A stretch of 64,000 nt of DNA, from positions 5,022,001-5,086,000 of the forward strand of contig NZ_CP030073.1 in assembly GCF_003261055.1 (NCBI RefSeq), written 5' to 3'. A program made the position numbers and the translations under genes. This document shows, piece after piece, positions 29,145 through 38,846 of the stretch. How positions within the stretch are numbered: the first letter of the stretch is position 1; every line of letters starts with the position of its first letter. Under the pieces are notes generated by a model, which did not search any database, was not told the DNA's origin, and worked only from the letters and a program-made list of their open reading frames with translations. Source of the stretch: Streptomyces cadmiisoli. GTDB taxonomy: Bacteria > Actinomycetota > Actinomycetes > Streptomycetales > Streptomycetaceae.

Positions 29145-29949
29145 AGCGGTCCTCCCGAACGCGGGCGATCAGTGCCGCCGAGTCCTCGATGGAGAGGGCG
29201 GCGGCTTGCAAATGATCGTAGCGATGTGAACAGTCCCTGACGACTTGGGGATTGGCGGTCATGAATCCCTTGTCGTAGTTCTCGGAGTAGGTGATGTCGG
29301 GGTCGTTCTCGAAACGCAGCACGGTGAACGACCCTGCTGTCGCGGGGTGGTTGCCGACGCCGAAGGGCAGCACCTGCACGCGCACGCGCAGTCGCGTCCT
29401 GAGGCTCAGCAGGTGGGTGAGTTGCTCCCGCATCACCGCATGGCCTCCGAAGGGCCTGTGCAGTACAGCCTCGTCCAACACAACCCAGATAAGAGGCGGG
29501 TCCTCACGCGTGAGGACGCGTTGTCGCTCGATGCGAGCCGCCACCTGCTCGTCAAGCCGGTCTGCCCAGCCCGCTTCCAACACCGCCCTGGCGTATGCCG
29601 GGGTTTGAAGCAGCCCGTGCACCACTTGTGCCTGAAAGGTGGCGAGGTTCGTAGCGCGCGATTCCAACTCGGCGAACGGCTGAAACCACCCCGGCAACTG
29701 GCTGCGCAGCACCAACCCCACCAGACGGGAGAACGTCCCGCCCGTTCCCAGCGCCGCGTCCATCCGTTCCGAGAACTCCCTCTGCGGGACCTTCGCCGCC
29801 GTTTCGATCTGGCCGATCAGCGAGCCCGTGCAGAAGACGATCGAGCCGAGCTGCGCCAGCGTCAGCCCCGCCGCCTCGCGGCTGCGCCGCAACTCGTAGC
29901 CGTAGTAGTCCAACGGCGACGCACTCGGGTCCAGTTCGCGACTCCGCAC
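29104..29949 (-). CDS. XRE helix-turn-helix regulator with DUF5753 domain (WhiJ-like)
   Basis: 281 residues from the GTG at 29947-29949, with GGAGG 8 bp upstream. The N-terminal helix-turn-helix is YYGYELRRSREAAGLTLAQL, then FCTGSLIGQIETAAKVPQRE. The rest is the DUF5753 ligand or partner domain (WFQPFAELESRATNLATFQA, VVHGLLQTPAYARAVLEAGW, LRVRVQVLPFGVGNHPAT). Its partner DUF397 gene follows with a 41-bp overlap. Such pairs act in developmental or antibiotic control in Streptomyces. The specific target is unknown. Confidence 0.88.
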   Translation of the reverse strand: MRSRELDPSASPLDYYGYELRRSREAAGLTLAQLGSIVFCTGSLIGQIETAAKVPQREFSERMDAALGTGGTFSRLVGLVLRSQLPGWFQPFAELESRATNLATFQAQVVHGLLQTPAYARAVLEAGWADRLDEQVAARIERQRVLTREDPPLIWVVLDEAVLHRPFGGHAVMREQLTHLLSLRTRLRVRVQVLPFGVGNHPATAGSFTVLRFENDPDITYSENYDKGFMTANPQVVRDCSHRYDHLQAAALSIEDSAALIARVREDRYAEQPEPDGRDLA

Positions 29950-30024
29950 GTCAACCACCTCCCGTGACCGAGCGTATCCACGCGGACGCGTACCGGCGTC
30001 GGTGTCGGGGAAAATAAAATCATG

Positions 30025-30036
30025 CAAGCGTGCTTG
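30025..30036. promoter_or_regulatory. Palindromic operator at the head of the acyl-CoA catabolic operon
   Basis: CAAGC-GT-GCTTG is a perfect dyad inside ATCATGCAAGCGTGCTTGAT, an AT-rich pocket 34 bp before the first start codon. The TetR gene at the end of the operon is the natural candidate ligand. A promoter is likely to overlap this site. Confidence 0.6.
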
Positions 30037-30069
30037 ATTTGTTCGGGGGCCGCTGCCACTCTCCTCCCC

Positions 30070-30864
30070 ATGGCCGACCCGACGCCCGTCTACGACGACC
30101 TGCACGCGGAGAGCGACGAACTCGACCGGCTCGTGGCCGAGTTGGAACCGGAGCGCTGGGCGCTCCCGACCCCCGCCGCCCGCTGGACCGTCGCCCACCA
30201 GATCGCCCATCTCGCCTGGACCGACCGCTCGGCCCTCCTCACCGTCACGGATCCGGACGGCTTCCGTGAGGTCGTCGAGAAGGCCCTGGCCGCGCCGGAC
30301 AGCTTCGTCGACGACGGCGCCGAGGAAGGTGCCGCGCTGCCGCCCGCCGAACTGCTGGCGCGCTGGCGCGAGGGGCGTGCCGCACTCGACGCGGCCCTGC
30401 GCGCGGCACCGTCCGGCGCCCGTTTCCCCTGGTACGGGCCGCCCATGTCGGGCCCCTCCATGGCCACGGGCCGGATCATGGAGACCTGGGCCCACGGCCA
30501 GGACGTCGCCGACGCGCTGGGCGTCGCCCGCGAACCCACCGACCGGCTCCGGCACGTCGTCCGTATCGGTGTCCGCGCGCGGAACTTCGCCTTCGGCGTG
30601 CACGGACTCACCCCGCCCGCCGAGGAGTTCCGCGTCGAACTCGTGGCGCCCTCCGGCGAGGTGTGGGGCCACGGTCCCGAGGACGCCGCGCAGCGCGTCA
30701 CCGGAACCGCGGTCGACTTCTGCCTCCTGGTCACCCGGCGCGCCCACCGCGCCGACCTCGCAGTCGAGGCGACCGGCGCCGACGCCGACCGCTGGCTGGA
30801 CATCGCCCAGGCGTTCGCGGGGCCGCCCGGTACCGGACGGGAGCCGCGGGGGACCGCGCGGTGA
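30070..30864 (+). CDS. TIGR03084 family (DinB/MDMPI-like) metal-binding protein
   Basis: 264 residues from the ATG at 30070. The DinB-like bundle starts with [20 protein letters not shown], with the probable metal ligands in [15 protein letters not shown] and [20 protein letters not shown] (His residues). This family is regularly found beside acyl-CoA carboxylase/AtuA genes. A role with mycothiol or as an isomerase-like enzyme is possible but unproved. It is first gene of the operon, with GTGA coupling to the AtuA gene. Confidence 0.85.
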   Translation: MADPTPVYDDLHAESDELDRLVAELEPERWALPTPAARWTVAHQIAHLAWTDRSALLTVTDPDGFREVVEKALAAPDSFVDDGAEEGAALPPAELLARWREGRAALDAALRAAPSGARFPWYGPPMSGPSMATGRIMETWAHGQDVADALGVAREPTDRLRHVVRIGVRARNFAFGVHGLTPPAEEFRVELVAPSGEVWGHGPEDAAQRVTGTAVDFCLLVTRRAHRADLAVEATGADADRWLDIAQAFAGPPGTGREPRGTAR

Positions 30865-32537
30865 CGGTCCTGCGCATCGGCAACGCCTCCGGCTTCTACG
30901 GCGACCGCTTCGACGCCATGCGCGAGATGCTCACCGGCGGCGAACTGGACGTCCTGACCGGCGACTACCTCGCCGAGCTGACGATGCTCATCCTGGGCCG
31001 GGACCGCCTGAAGGACCCCGGTGCCGGCTACGCCCGCACCTTCCTGCGCCAGCTGGAGGAGTGCCTGGGGCTCGCCCACGAGCGGGGCGTGCGGATCGTG
31101 ACCAACGCGGGCGGGCTCAATCCCGCCGGGCTCGCCGACGCCGTACGGGAGCTGGCCGGACGGCTCGGCATCCCCGCGCGCGTGGCGCATGTCGAGGGCG
31201 ACGACCTCACCGCGGCGCACCCCGGCTGCCTCGCCGCCCACGCCTACCTGGGCGGCTTCGGCATCGCGGCCTGTCTGCGGGAGGGCGCCGACATCGTGGT
31301 GACCGGGCGGGTGACGGACGCGGCCCTGGTCACCGGACCCGCCGCGGCGCACTTCGGCTGGGGGCCGGGCGACCACGACCGGCTCGCGGGGGCCGTCGTC
31401 GCCGGGCACGTGCTGGAGTGCGGCACCCAGGCCACCGGCGGCAACTACTCGTTCTTCCGGGACGGCGACGTCCACCGGCCCGGCTTCCCGATCGCCGAGA
31501 TCGAGGCCGACGGGACCGCCGTCATCACCAAGCACCCCGGGACCGGCGGTTTCGTCGACGTCGGCACGGTGACCGCGCAACTGCTGTACGAGACCGGCGG
31601 CGCCCGGTACGCGGGGCCGGACGTCACCGCCCGGCTGGACACCGTACGGCTGACGCAGGACGGCCCCGACCGGGTGCGCGTCGAGGGTGTGCGCGGCGAG
31701 GCCCCGCCCCCGGACCTCAAGGTCGGCCTCAACCGGCTCGGCGGCTTCCGCAACGAGGTTACCTTCGTCCTGACCGGCCTCGACGTGGACGCCAAGGCCG
31801 AGCTGGTGCGGCGGCAGATGGCGGGCGCGCTGGCCAGGACGCCGCCCGCCGAGGTGCGGTGGGACCTTGTGCGCACCGACCGGCCCGACGCCGCCACCGA
31901 GGAGACCGCGAGCGCCCTGCTCCGGCTCGTCGTGCGGGACCCGGACCAGGAGACCGTCGGTCGCCCCGTGAGCGGCGCCGCCATCGAGCTGGCGCTGGCC
32001 AGCTACCCCGGCTTCCACGTGCTGGCCCCACCCGGACGGGGCGCGCCCTACGGGGTCTTCGAGGCCGAGTACGTGCCCCGGGACGAGGTCCCGCACACGG
32101 CCGTGCTCCACGACGGACGCCGGATCCCGGTGGCCGCGCCCGACGGCACCCGCGCCCTGGCACCCGTCGACGCGCCTCCCCTCCCGGAGGCCCTGCCGCC
32201 CGGCCCGACCCGCCCGGCCCCGCTCGGTCTCGTCGCCGGTGCCCGCAGCGGCGACAAGGGCGGCGACGCCAACGTCGGGGTGTGGGCGCGCACGGACGAG
32301 GGCTGGCGCTGGCTCGCGCACGAGCTGACGGCCGACCGGTTCCGGGAGCTGGTTCCCGAGAGCCGCACCCTGCCGGTCACCCGGCACGTCCTGCCCGGAC
32401 TGCGCGCCCTCAACTTCGTCGTCGAGGGCGTCCTCGGCGCCGGCGTCGCCGCCCAGCACCGATTCGACCCGCAGGCCAAGGCCCTCGGCGAATGGCTGCG
32501 CTCCCGCCACCTGGATCTGCCGGAGGCCCTGCTGTGA
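30861..32537 (+). CDS. AtuA-family acyclic terpene utilisation protein (DUF1446)
   Basis: 558 residues from the GTG at 30861. The AtuA domain fills residues 1-440 ([60 protein letters not shown]). A C-terminal module has [20 protein letters not shown] and [17 protein letters not shown]. In Pseudomonas, atuA lies in the citronellol/geraniol pathway, though its biochemical step is not firmly known. Here it is translationally coupled at both ends within a carboxylase operon, supporting branched or isoprenoid acyl-CoA breakdown. Confidence 0.88.
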   Translation: MTVLRIGNASGFYGDRFDAMREMLTGGELDVLTGDYLAELTMLILGRDRLKDPGAGYARTFLRQLEECLGLAHERGVRIVTNAGGLNPAGLADAVRELAGRLGIPARVAHVEGDDLTAAHPGCLAAHAYLGGFGIAACLREGADIVVTGRVTDAALVTGPAAAHFGWGPGDHDRLAGAVVAGHVLECGTQATGGNYSFFRDGDVHRPGFPIAEIEADGTAVITKHPGTGGFVDVGTVTAQLLYETGGARYAGPDVTARLDTVRLTQDGPDRVRVEGVRGEAPPPDLKVGLNRLGGFRNEVTFVLTGLDVDAKAELVRRQMAGALARTPPAEVRWDLVRTDRPDAATEETASALLRLVVRDPDQETVGRPVSGAAIELALASYPGFHVLAPPGRGAPYGVFEAEYVPRDEVPHTAVLHDGRRIPVAAPDGTRALAPVDAPPLPEALPPGPTRPAPLGLVAGARSGDKGGDANVGVWARTDEGWRWLAHELTADRFRELVPESRTLPVTRHVLPGLRALNFVVEGVLGAGVAAQHRFDPQAKALGEWLRSRHLDLPEALL

Positions 32538-34132
32538 CCGTCCTGTCCTCCGCCCTGGACACCACCGGCGCCGAGTACCGGGCCAACCGTGACGCGATGC
32601 TCGCCAAGCTCGCCGACCTGGAGGCCGAGCACGCCAAGGCCCTCGCGGGCGGCGGCGAGAAGTACGTGGCACGGCACCGCGGGCGCGGCAAGCTGCTCGC
32701 CCGCGAACGCATCGAGCTGCTCCTCGACCCCGACACCCCGTTCCTGGAGCTGTCGCCGCTGGCCGCCTGGGGCAGCGAGTACGCCGTGGGGGCGTCGCTG
32801 GTCACCGGCATCGGGGTCGTCGAGGGCGTGGAGTGCCTGATCACCGCCAACGACCCGACGGTGCGCGGCGGCGCCAGCAATCCGTGGAGCCTGAAGAAGG
32901 CCCTGCGCGCCAACGACATCGCGCTCGCCAACCGGCTGCCCTGCATCAGCCTGGTCGAGTCCGGCGGCGCCGATCTGCCCTCGCAGAAGGAGATCTTCAT
33001 CCCCGGGGGCGCGATCTTCCGCGACCTCACGCGCCTGTCCGCGGCCGGCATCCCCACCGTCGCCGTGGTGTTCGGGAACTCGACCGCGGGCGGGGCCTAC
33101 ATCCCCGGCATGTCCGATCACGTGATCATGGTCAAGGAGGGGGCGAAGGTCTTCCTCGGCGGACCGCCGCTGGTGAAGATGGCCACCGGCGAGGAGAGCG
33201 ACGACGAGTCGCTGGGCGGCGCCGACATGCACGCGCGTGTGTCGGGCCTCGCGGACTACTTCGCCGCCGACGAGCCGGACGCCCTGCGCCAGGCCCGGCG
33301 CGTGGTCGCCCGCCTCAACCACCGCAAGGCGTACGGCGATCCCGCCCTGGCCGAACCCCCGAAGTACGACGAGGACGAACTGCTCGGCATCGTCCCCGGC
33401 GACCTGAGGACGCCCTTCGACCCGCGCGAGGTGATCGCCCGGCTCGTCGACGCCTCCGACTTCGACGAGTTCAAACCGCGCTACGGCACCAGCCTGGCCA
33501 CCGGCTGGGCGTCCCTGCACGGCTATCCCATCGGTGTCCTGGCGAACGCCCAGGGGGTGCTGTTCAGCGAGGAGTCGCAGAAGGCCGCCCAGTTCATCCA
33601 GCTGGCCAACCAGCGCGACATCCCGCTGCTGTTCCTGCACAACACCACCGGCTACATGGTCGGCAGCCGGTACGAGCAGGGCGGCATCATCAAGCACGGC
33701 GCGATGATGATCAACGCGGTGTCCAACAGCCGGGTGCCGCATCTGTCCGTCCTGATGGGCGCGTCCTACGGCGCCGGGCACTACGGCATGTGCGGACGCG
33801 CCTACGACCCGCGCTTCCTCTTCGCCTGGCCCAGCGCCAAGTCCGCCGTCATGGGCCCGCAGCAGCTCGCCGGTGTGCTGTCCATCGTGGCCCGGCAGTC
33901 GGCGGCCTCGAAGGGCCGGCCCTACGACGAGGACGCCGACGCCGCGCTGCGGGCCATGGTGGAGCAGCAGATCGAGTCGGAGTCCCTGCCGATGTTCCTG
34001 TCGGGGCGCCTGTACGACGACGGCGTCATCGACCCGCGTGACACCCGCACGGTCCTCGGCCTGTGCCTGTCCGCCGTCCACACGGCGCCCTACGAGGGCG
34101 TGCGCGGTGGCTTCGGCGTCTTCCGGATGTGA
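32534..34132 (+). CDS. Acyl-CoA carboxylase, carboxyltransferase (beta) subunit
   Basis: 532 residues from the GTG at 32534 (GTGA overlap). Both halves of the carboxyltransferase fold are present: GGASNPWSLKKALRANDIAL and AGGAYIPGMSDHVIMVKEGA, then LLFLHNTTGYMVGSRYEQGG and MGASYGAGHYGMCGRAYDPR. The length and motifs resemble methylcrotonyl/geranyl-CoA carboxylase beta rather than propionyl-CoA carboxylase. It would transfer CO2 from biotin on the alpha subunit to the gamma carbon of an unsaturated acyl-CoA. Substrate class is inferred from AtuA. Confidence 0.9.
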   Translation: MTVLSSALDTTGAEYRANRDAMLAKLADLEAEHAKALAGGGEKYVARHRGRGKLLARERIELLLDPDTPFLELSPLAAWGSEYAVGASLVTGIGVVEGVECLITANDPTVRGGASNPWSLKKALRANDIALANRLPCISLVESGGADLPSQKEIFIPGGAIFRDLTRLSAAGIPTVAVVFGNSTAGGAYIPGMSDHVIMVKEGAKVFLGGPPLVKMATGEESDDESLGGADMHARVSGLADYFAADEPDALRQARRVVARLNHRKAYGDPALAEPPKYDEDELLGIVPGDLRTPFDPREVIARLVDASDFDEFKPRYGTSLATGWASLHGYPIGVLANAQGVLFSEESQKAAQFIQLANQRDIPLLFLHNTTGYMVGSRYEQGGIIKHGAMMINAVSNSRVPHLSVLMGASYGAGHYGMCGRAYDPRFLFAWPSAKSAVMGPQQLAGVLSIVARQSAASKGRPYDEDADAALRAMVEQQIESESLPMFLSGRLYDDGVIDPRDTRTVLGLCLSAVHTAPYEGVRGGFGVFRM

Positions 34133-34137
34133 GGTCC

Positions 34138-36012
34138 ATGATTTCGAGCCTGCTGGTCGCCAACCGGGGCGAGATCGCCTGCCGGATCCTGCGCACCTGC
34201 CGTGCGGCGGGCATCCGGACGGTCGCGGTGCACTCGGACGCCGACGAGAACGCCCTGCACGCACGCGTGGCCGACGCGACGGTACGGCTGCCGGGGGTGT
34301 CGCCCGCCGAGACGTATCTGCGCGGCGACCTGATCGTGCGGGCCGCCGTCGCGGCGGGCGCCGACGCCGTGCACCCCGGCTACGGCTTCCTCTCCGAGAA
34401 CGCCGGATTCGCCCGCGCGGTCCTGGACGCGGGCCTGGTGTGGGTCGGTCCGCCGCCGGAGGCCATCGAGGCGATGGCGTCCAAGACCCGCGCCAAGGAA
34501 CTGCTGGGCATCGCCCCGCTCGGCGAGGTCACCGAGGCCGACCTGCCGGTGCTGGTGAAGGCGGCGGCGGGCGGCGGCGGTCGGGGGATGCGCGTCGTGC
34601 GCCGGCTCGACGACCTGCCGGCCGCGCTGGCGGGCGCACGCTCCGAGGCCGCGAGCGCCTTCGGGGACGGCGAGGTGTTCGTCGAGCCGTACGTGCAGGA
34701 CGGCCGCCACGTCGAGGTCCAGATCCTCGCCGACACGCACGGCACCGTGTGGGTGCTCGGCACCCGCGACTGCTCACTGCAGCGCCGCCACCAGAAGGTG
34801 ATCGAGGAGGCGCCGGCCCCCGGTCTGCCGCCGCGGCTGACCGAGGAGCTGTACGACACCGCCGTACGCGCCGCCCGCGCAGTCGGCTACGTCGGCGCGG
34901 GCACCGTCGAGTTCCTGGTCGCCGGGGACCGGGCCCACTTCCTGGAGATGAACACCCGGCTCCAGGTCGAGCACCCCGTCACCGAGGCCGTGTTCGGAGT
35001 CGACCTGGTCGCCCTCCAGCTGCGGATCGCCGAGGGCCACGCCCTGGACGAGGAGGCGCCCCGCGCGCGTGGCCACGCCGTCGAGGCCCGCCTGTACGCC
35101 GAGGACCCCGCTCGCGACTGGGCCCCGCAGACCGGCACCCTGCACCGCCTGTCCGTGCCGGAAGGCGTCCGCCTGGACACCGGATACACCGACGGCGACG
35201 AGATCACCGTCCACTACGACCCCATGCTCGCCAAGGCGGTCGCCCACGCCCCCACGCGCGCGGAGGCCGTCCGCAGGCTCGCCGACGCCCTGGAGCGGGC
35301 CGCCGTCCACGGCCCCGCCACCAACCGGGACCTGCTGGTCCGCTCCCTGCGGCACGAGGAGTTCGGCACCGCCCGGATGGACACCGGCTTCTACGAACGC
35401 CACCTCAAGGACCTGACGGAGCCCGCCCCCGACCCGTACGCCCCGCTGGCCGCCGCCCTCGCGGACAGCCGCTCCCGCTCCCGCTTCGGCGGCTGGCGCA
35501 ACGTGCCCTCCCAGCCGCACACCAAGCGGTACCTGATGGCGGGGGAGGAGCACGAGGCCGCCTACCACCACACCCGCGGGGGCGGACTCGCCGCGGACGG
35601 GGTGGACGTGGTGCACGCAGACCCCGGCCTCGTCGTCCTCGAAGTGGCGGGCGTGCGCCGCAGGTTCGAGGTCGCGCGGTACGGCGACCGGGTGTACGTG
35701 AACACCACCGCCCTCACCGCCCTGCCCCGGTTCCCCGACCCCGCCGCCCAGCACGTCCCGGGCTCCCTGCTCGCCCCGATGCCCGGCACGGTCGTCCGCG
35801 TCGCCGAGGGCCTGTCGGTGGGCGCCGCCGTACGGGCCGGACAGCCGCTGCTGTGGCTGGAGGCGATGAAGATGCAGCACCAGATCTCGGCGCCCGCCCC
35901 GGGCACCCTGACCGCCCTCGACGCCGCCCCGGGCCAGCAAGTGCAGGTGGGCGCGCTGCTGGCGGTCGTACAGCCGACCCAGGACGCGGGGAACCGCGCG
36001 ACCGACCACTGA
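34138..36012 (+). CDS. Biotin carboxylase/BCCP (alpha) subunit of acyl-CoA carboxylase
   Basis: 624 residues from the ATG at 34138, 5 bp after the beta subunit gene. The ATP-grasp biotin carboxylase covers residues 1-450 (LLVANRGEIACRILRTCRAA, KAAAGGGGRGMRVVRRLDDL, FLEMNTRLQVEHPVTE). A BT linker region follows, and the biotinyl domain has EAMKM near residues 575-579, where Lys receives biotin. It works with the preceding beta subunit to fix bicarbonate on an acyl-CoA. Confidence 0.93.
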   Translation: MISSLLVANRGEIACRILRTCRAAGIRTVAVHSDADENALHARVADATVRLPGVSPAETYLRGDLIVRAAVAAGADAVHPGYGFLSENAGFARAVLDAGLVWVGPPPEAIEAMASKTRAKELLGIAPLGEVTEADLPVLVKAAAGGGGRGMRVVRRLDDLPAALAGARSEAASAFGDGEVFVEPYVQDGRHVEVQILADTHGTVWVLGTRDCSLQRRHQKVIEEAPAPGLPPRLTEELYDTAVRAARAVGYVGAGTVEFLVAGDRAHFLEMNTRLQVEHPVTEAVFGVDLVALQLRIAEGHALDEEAPRARGHAVEARLYAEDPARDWAPQTGTLHRLSVPEGVRLDTGYTDGDEITVHYDPMLAKAVAHAPTRAEAVRRLADALERAAVHGPATNRDLLVRSLRHEEFGTARMDTGFYERHLKDLTEPAPDPYAPLAAALADSRSRSRFGGWRNVPSQPHTKRYLMAGEEHEAAYHHTRGGGLAADGVDVVHADPGLVVLEVAGVRRRFEVARYGDRVYVNTTALTALPRFPDPAAQHVPGSLLAPMPGTVVRVAEGLSVGAAVRAGQPLLWLEAMKMQHQISAPAPGTLTALDAAPGQQVQVGALLAVVQPTQDAGNRATDH

Positions 36013-36034
36013 CGAGCCGTACCGGAGGACGCAC

Positions 36035-37195
36035 GTGACCGCGTTGATCGAATCCGACGAGCACAAGGCCCTGCGCGCCGCGGTGGGCGCCCTCGGCAGG
36101 CGTTACGGCCGCGAGTACATCACGCGGATCGTCGCCGAGGGAGCCCACCCCGAGGAGCTCTGGGCCGACGCCGGAAAGCTCGGCTACCTCGGTGTCAACC
36201 TGCCGGAGGAGTACGGGGGCGGTGGCGGCGGCATCGCCGAGCTCTCCATCGTCCTGGAGGAACTCGGCGCGGCCGGCTGCCCCCTGCTGATGCTGGTCGT
36301 CTCCCCGGCGATCTGCGGCACGGTGATCGCCCGCTTCGGCACCGAGGAGCAGAAGCGGCAGTGGCTGCCCGGCATCGCCGACGGCTCCCGGACCATGGCC
36401 TTCGGCATCACCGAGCCCGACGCCGGCTCCAACAGCCACCGCATCACCACCACGGCCCGCAGGGACGGCGCCGACTGGCTGCTGACCGGCCGCAAGGTGT
36501 TCATCTCCGGCGTGGACATCGCCGACGCCGTCCTGATAGTCGGCCGCACCGCCGACGCCCGCACCGGCAACCTCAAGCCCTGCCTGTTCATCGTCCCGCG
36601 CGACGCCGAGGGCTTCACCCGGCGGCCCATCGACATGGAACTGAAGGCGGCGGAGAAGCAGTTCGAACTGGTCCTGGACGACGTACGGCTGCCCGCCGAC
36701 GCGCTGGTCGGCGACGAGGACGCCGGTCTGCTTCAGCTCTTCGCCGGTCTCAACCCGGAGCGGGTCATGACGGCAGCCTTCGCGATCGGCATGGGCCGCT
36801 ACGCACTCGCCAAAGCCGTCGAGTACGCGCGCGAACGCAGCGTCTGGAAGACCCCCATCGGCGCCCACCAGGCCATCGCCCACCCTCTGGCGCAGGCCCA
36901 CATCGACCTGGAACTGGCCCGCCTGATGACGCAGAAGGCGGCCCATCTCTACGACGCGGGCGACGACACGGGCGCGGGCGAGGCCGCCAACATGGCCAAG
37001 TACGCGGCCGGGGAGGCCTGTGTGAAGGCCGTCGACCAGGCCGTGCACACCCTCGGCGGCAACGGCCTGACGAACGAGTTCGGTCTCGCCTCCCTGATCA
37101 CGGCGGCACGCGTGGCCCGTATCGCGCCGGTGAGCCGGGAGATGATCCTCAACTACGTCTCCCACCAGACCCTCGGTCTGCCCAAGTCGTACTAG
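36035..37195 (+). CDS. Acyl-CoA dehydrogenase
   Basis: 386 residues from the GTG at 36035, with GGAGGA upstream. FAD/substrate motifs are FGITEPDAGSNSHRITTTAR and WLLTGRKVFISG; the C-terminal helical domain has CVKAVDQAVHTLGGNGLTNE and ends at IAPVSREMILNYVSHQTLGL. The Glu of VSREMI probably aligns with the catalytic base. It would introduce the alpha-beta double bond of a branched acyl-CoA (a citronellyl- or isovaleryl-CoA dehydrogenase-like step). The TAG stop lies at the edge of a repeat element. Confidence 0.9.
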   Translation: MTALIESDEHKALRAAVGALGRRYGREYITRIVAEGAHPEELWADAGKLGYLGVNLPEEYGGGGGGIAELSIVLEELGAAGCPLLMLVVSPAICGTVIARFGTEEQKRQWLPGIADGSRTMAFGITEPDAGSNSHRITTTARRDGADWLLTGRKVFISGVDIADAVLIVGRTADARTGNLKPCLFIVPRDAEGFTRRPIDMELKAAEKQFELVLDDVRLPADALVGDEDAGLLQLFAGLNPERVMTAAFAIGMGRYALAKAVEYARERSVWKTPIGAHQAIAHPLAQAHIDLELARLMTQKAAHLYDAGDDTGAGEAANMAKYAAGEACVKAVDQAVHTLGGNGLTNEFGLASLITAARVARIAPVSREMILNYVSHQTLGLPKSY

Positions 37196-37228
37196 TGCCG
37201 CGGCAGGCAACGTTCGCCTGCGGCACTA
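37193..37228. mobile_element. 32-bp inverted-repeat remnant flanked by TA
   Basis: TA-GTGCCGCGGCAGGC ... GCCTGCGGCAC-TA, a fold-back of 37195-37226 with TA on both sides. Its ends match the terminal repeat of the MITE at 19784-19981, including GGCAACGTTCGCC, so this looks like two ends joined without an interior. It may also act as a weak hairpin inside the operon. Confidence 0.65.
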
Positions 37229-37277
37229 GGCGGCCCCGCCGCCACCGCCGTGCACACCGTCGTGCGAGGAGGAACCG

Positions 37278-38846
37278 ATGTTCCGCAGCGAGTACGCAGA
37301 CGTCCCACCCGTAGAACTGCCCATCCACGAAGCGGTGCTGGGCCGGGCCGCCGAGTTCGGTGACGCGCCCGCGCTCATCGACGGCACCGACGGCACCACC
37401 CTCTCGTACGAGCAGGTGGACCGGTTCCACCGGCGGATCGCCGCCGCGCTCGCCGAGGCGGGGGTGCGCAAGGGCGACGTCCTCGCCCTGCACAGCCCGA
37501 ACACGATCGCCTTCCCGACCGCCTTCTACGCCGCCACGCGCGCGGGTGCCACCGTCACCACCGTGCACCCGCTCGCCACCCCGGAGGAGTTCGCCAAGCA
37601 GCTCGGCGACTCGGCCGCCCGCTGGATCATCACCGTCTCCCCGCTGCTGGAGGCCGCCCGGCGGGCCGCCGAACTCGCGGGCGGGGTCCAGGAGATCTTC
37701 GTCTGCGACGGCGCGCCCGGCCACCGCTCACTGCTCGACATGCTGGGCTCCACCGCCCCCGAGCCGCGGCCGGCCCTCGATCCCGCCACGGACGTCGCCG
37801 CGCTGCCGTACTCGTCGGGCACCACGGGCACCCCCAAGGGCGTGATGCTCACGCACCGCCAGATCGCCACCAACCTCGCCCAGCTGGAACCGGCCATCAC
37901 CACCGGCCCCGGCGACCGCATCCTCGCCGTGCTGCCGTTCTTCCACATCTACGGGCTGACGGCGCTGATGAACGCGCCGCTGCGGATGGGCGCCACGGTG
38001 GTCGTCCTGCCCCGCTTCGACCTGGAGCAGTTCCTCGCGGCCATCCAGAACCACCGCATCACCGGCCTGTACGTCGCCCCGCCGATCGTCCTCGCGCTCG
38101 CCAAGCACCCGGCGGTCGCGCAGTACGACCTGTCGAGCCTGAAGTACGTCATCAGCGCCGCCGCCCCGCTGGACGCGAACCTGGCCGCCGCCTGCTCCGC
38201 CCGGCTGGACCTGCCGCCCGTCGGCCAGGCCTACGGCATGACGGAGCTGTCCCCCGGCACCCACGTCGTCCCGCTGGACGCGATGCGCGGCGCGCCGCCC
38301 GGCACCGTCGGCCGGCTCATCGCGGGCACCGAGATGCGGATCGTCTCCCTGGACGACCCCGGCAAGGACCTCGGCGTCGGCGAGGACGGGGAGATCCTCA
38401 TCCGCGGCCCGCAGGTGATGAAGGGCTACCTGGGACGACCCGACGCCACCGCCGCGATGATCGACCCCGACGGCTGGCTGCACACCGGGGACGTGGGACA
38501 CGTCGACGGCGACGGCTGGCTGTTCGTCGTGGACCGGGTCAAGGAACTCATCAAGTACAAGGGCTTCCAGGTGGCGCCGGCGGAGCTGGAGGCCCTGCTC
38601 CTGACCCACCCCGGCATAGCCGACGCCGCGGTCGTCGGCGTGTACGACGACGAGGGCAACGAGATCCCGCACGCCTACGTGGTACGCCAGGCGAGCGCCC
38701 CCGACCTGTCCGAGGGGGAGGTCATGATGCATGTCGCCGAACGCGTCGCGCCCTACAAGCGGGTGCGCCGGGTCACCTTCATCGACGGGGTGCCCCGCGC
38801 CGCCTCCGGCAAGATCCTGCGCCGCCTGCTGAGGGAGTCCGTGTGA
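37278..38846 (+). CDS. Acyl-CoA ligase (4-coumarate-CoA ligase-like)
   Basis: A 522-residue adenylate-forming enzyme: YSSGTTGTPKGVMLTHRQIA is the phosphate loop, VGQAYGMTELSPGTHVV the A5 motif, HTGDVGHVDGDGWLFVVDRV the A7 hinge and ASGKILRR the A10 Lys. RVKELIKYKGFQVAPAELEA is typical of 4CL-like ligases. It likely activates the carboxylic acid that enters the pathway. It is preceded by GAGGAGGAA and overlaps the enoyl-CoA hydratase gene by GTGA. Confidence 0.9.
   Translation: MFRSEYADVPPVELPIHEAVLGRAAEFGDAPALIDGTDGTTLSYEQVDRFHRRIAAALAEAGVRKGDVLALHSPNTIAFPTAFYAATRAGATVTTVHPLATPEEFAKQLGDSAARWIITVSPLLEAARRAAELAGGVQEIFVCDGAPGHRSLLDMLGSTAPEPRPALDPATDVAALPYSSGTTGTPKGVMLTHRQIATNLAQLEPAITTGPGDRILAVLPFFHIYGLTALMNAPLRMGATVVVLPRFDLEQFLAAIQNHRITGLYVAPPIVLALAKHPAVAQYDLSSLKYVISAAAPLDANLAAACSARLDLPPVGQAYGMTELSPGTHVVPLDAMRGAPPGTVGRLIAGTEMRIVSLDDPGKDLGVGEDGEILIRGPQVMKGYLGRPDATAAMIDPDGWLHTGDVGHVDGDGWLFVVDRVKELIKYKGFQVAPAELEALLLTHPGIADAAVVGVYDDEGNEIPHAYVVRQASAPDLSEGEVMMHVAERVAPYKRVRRVTFIDGVPRAASGKILRRLLRESV

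Noticed and set aside
30090..32672. Minus-strand open frame opposite AtuA and neighbours
   Set aside because: Low-complexity shadow; the plus-strand operon has clear motifs and overlaps throughout.
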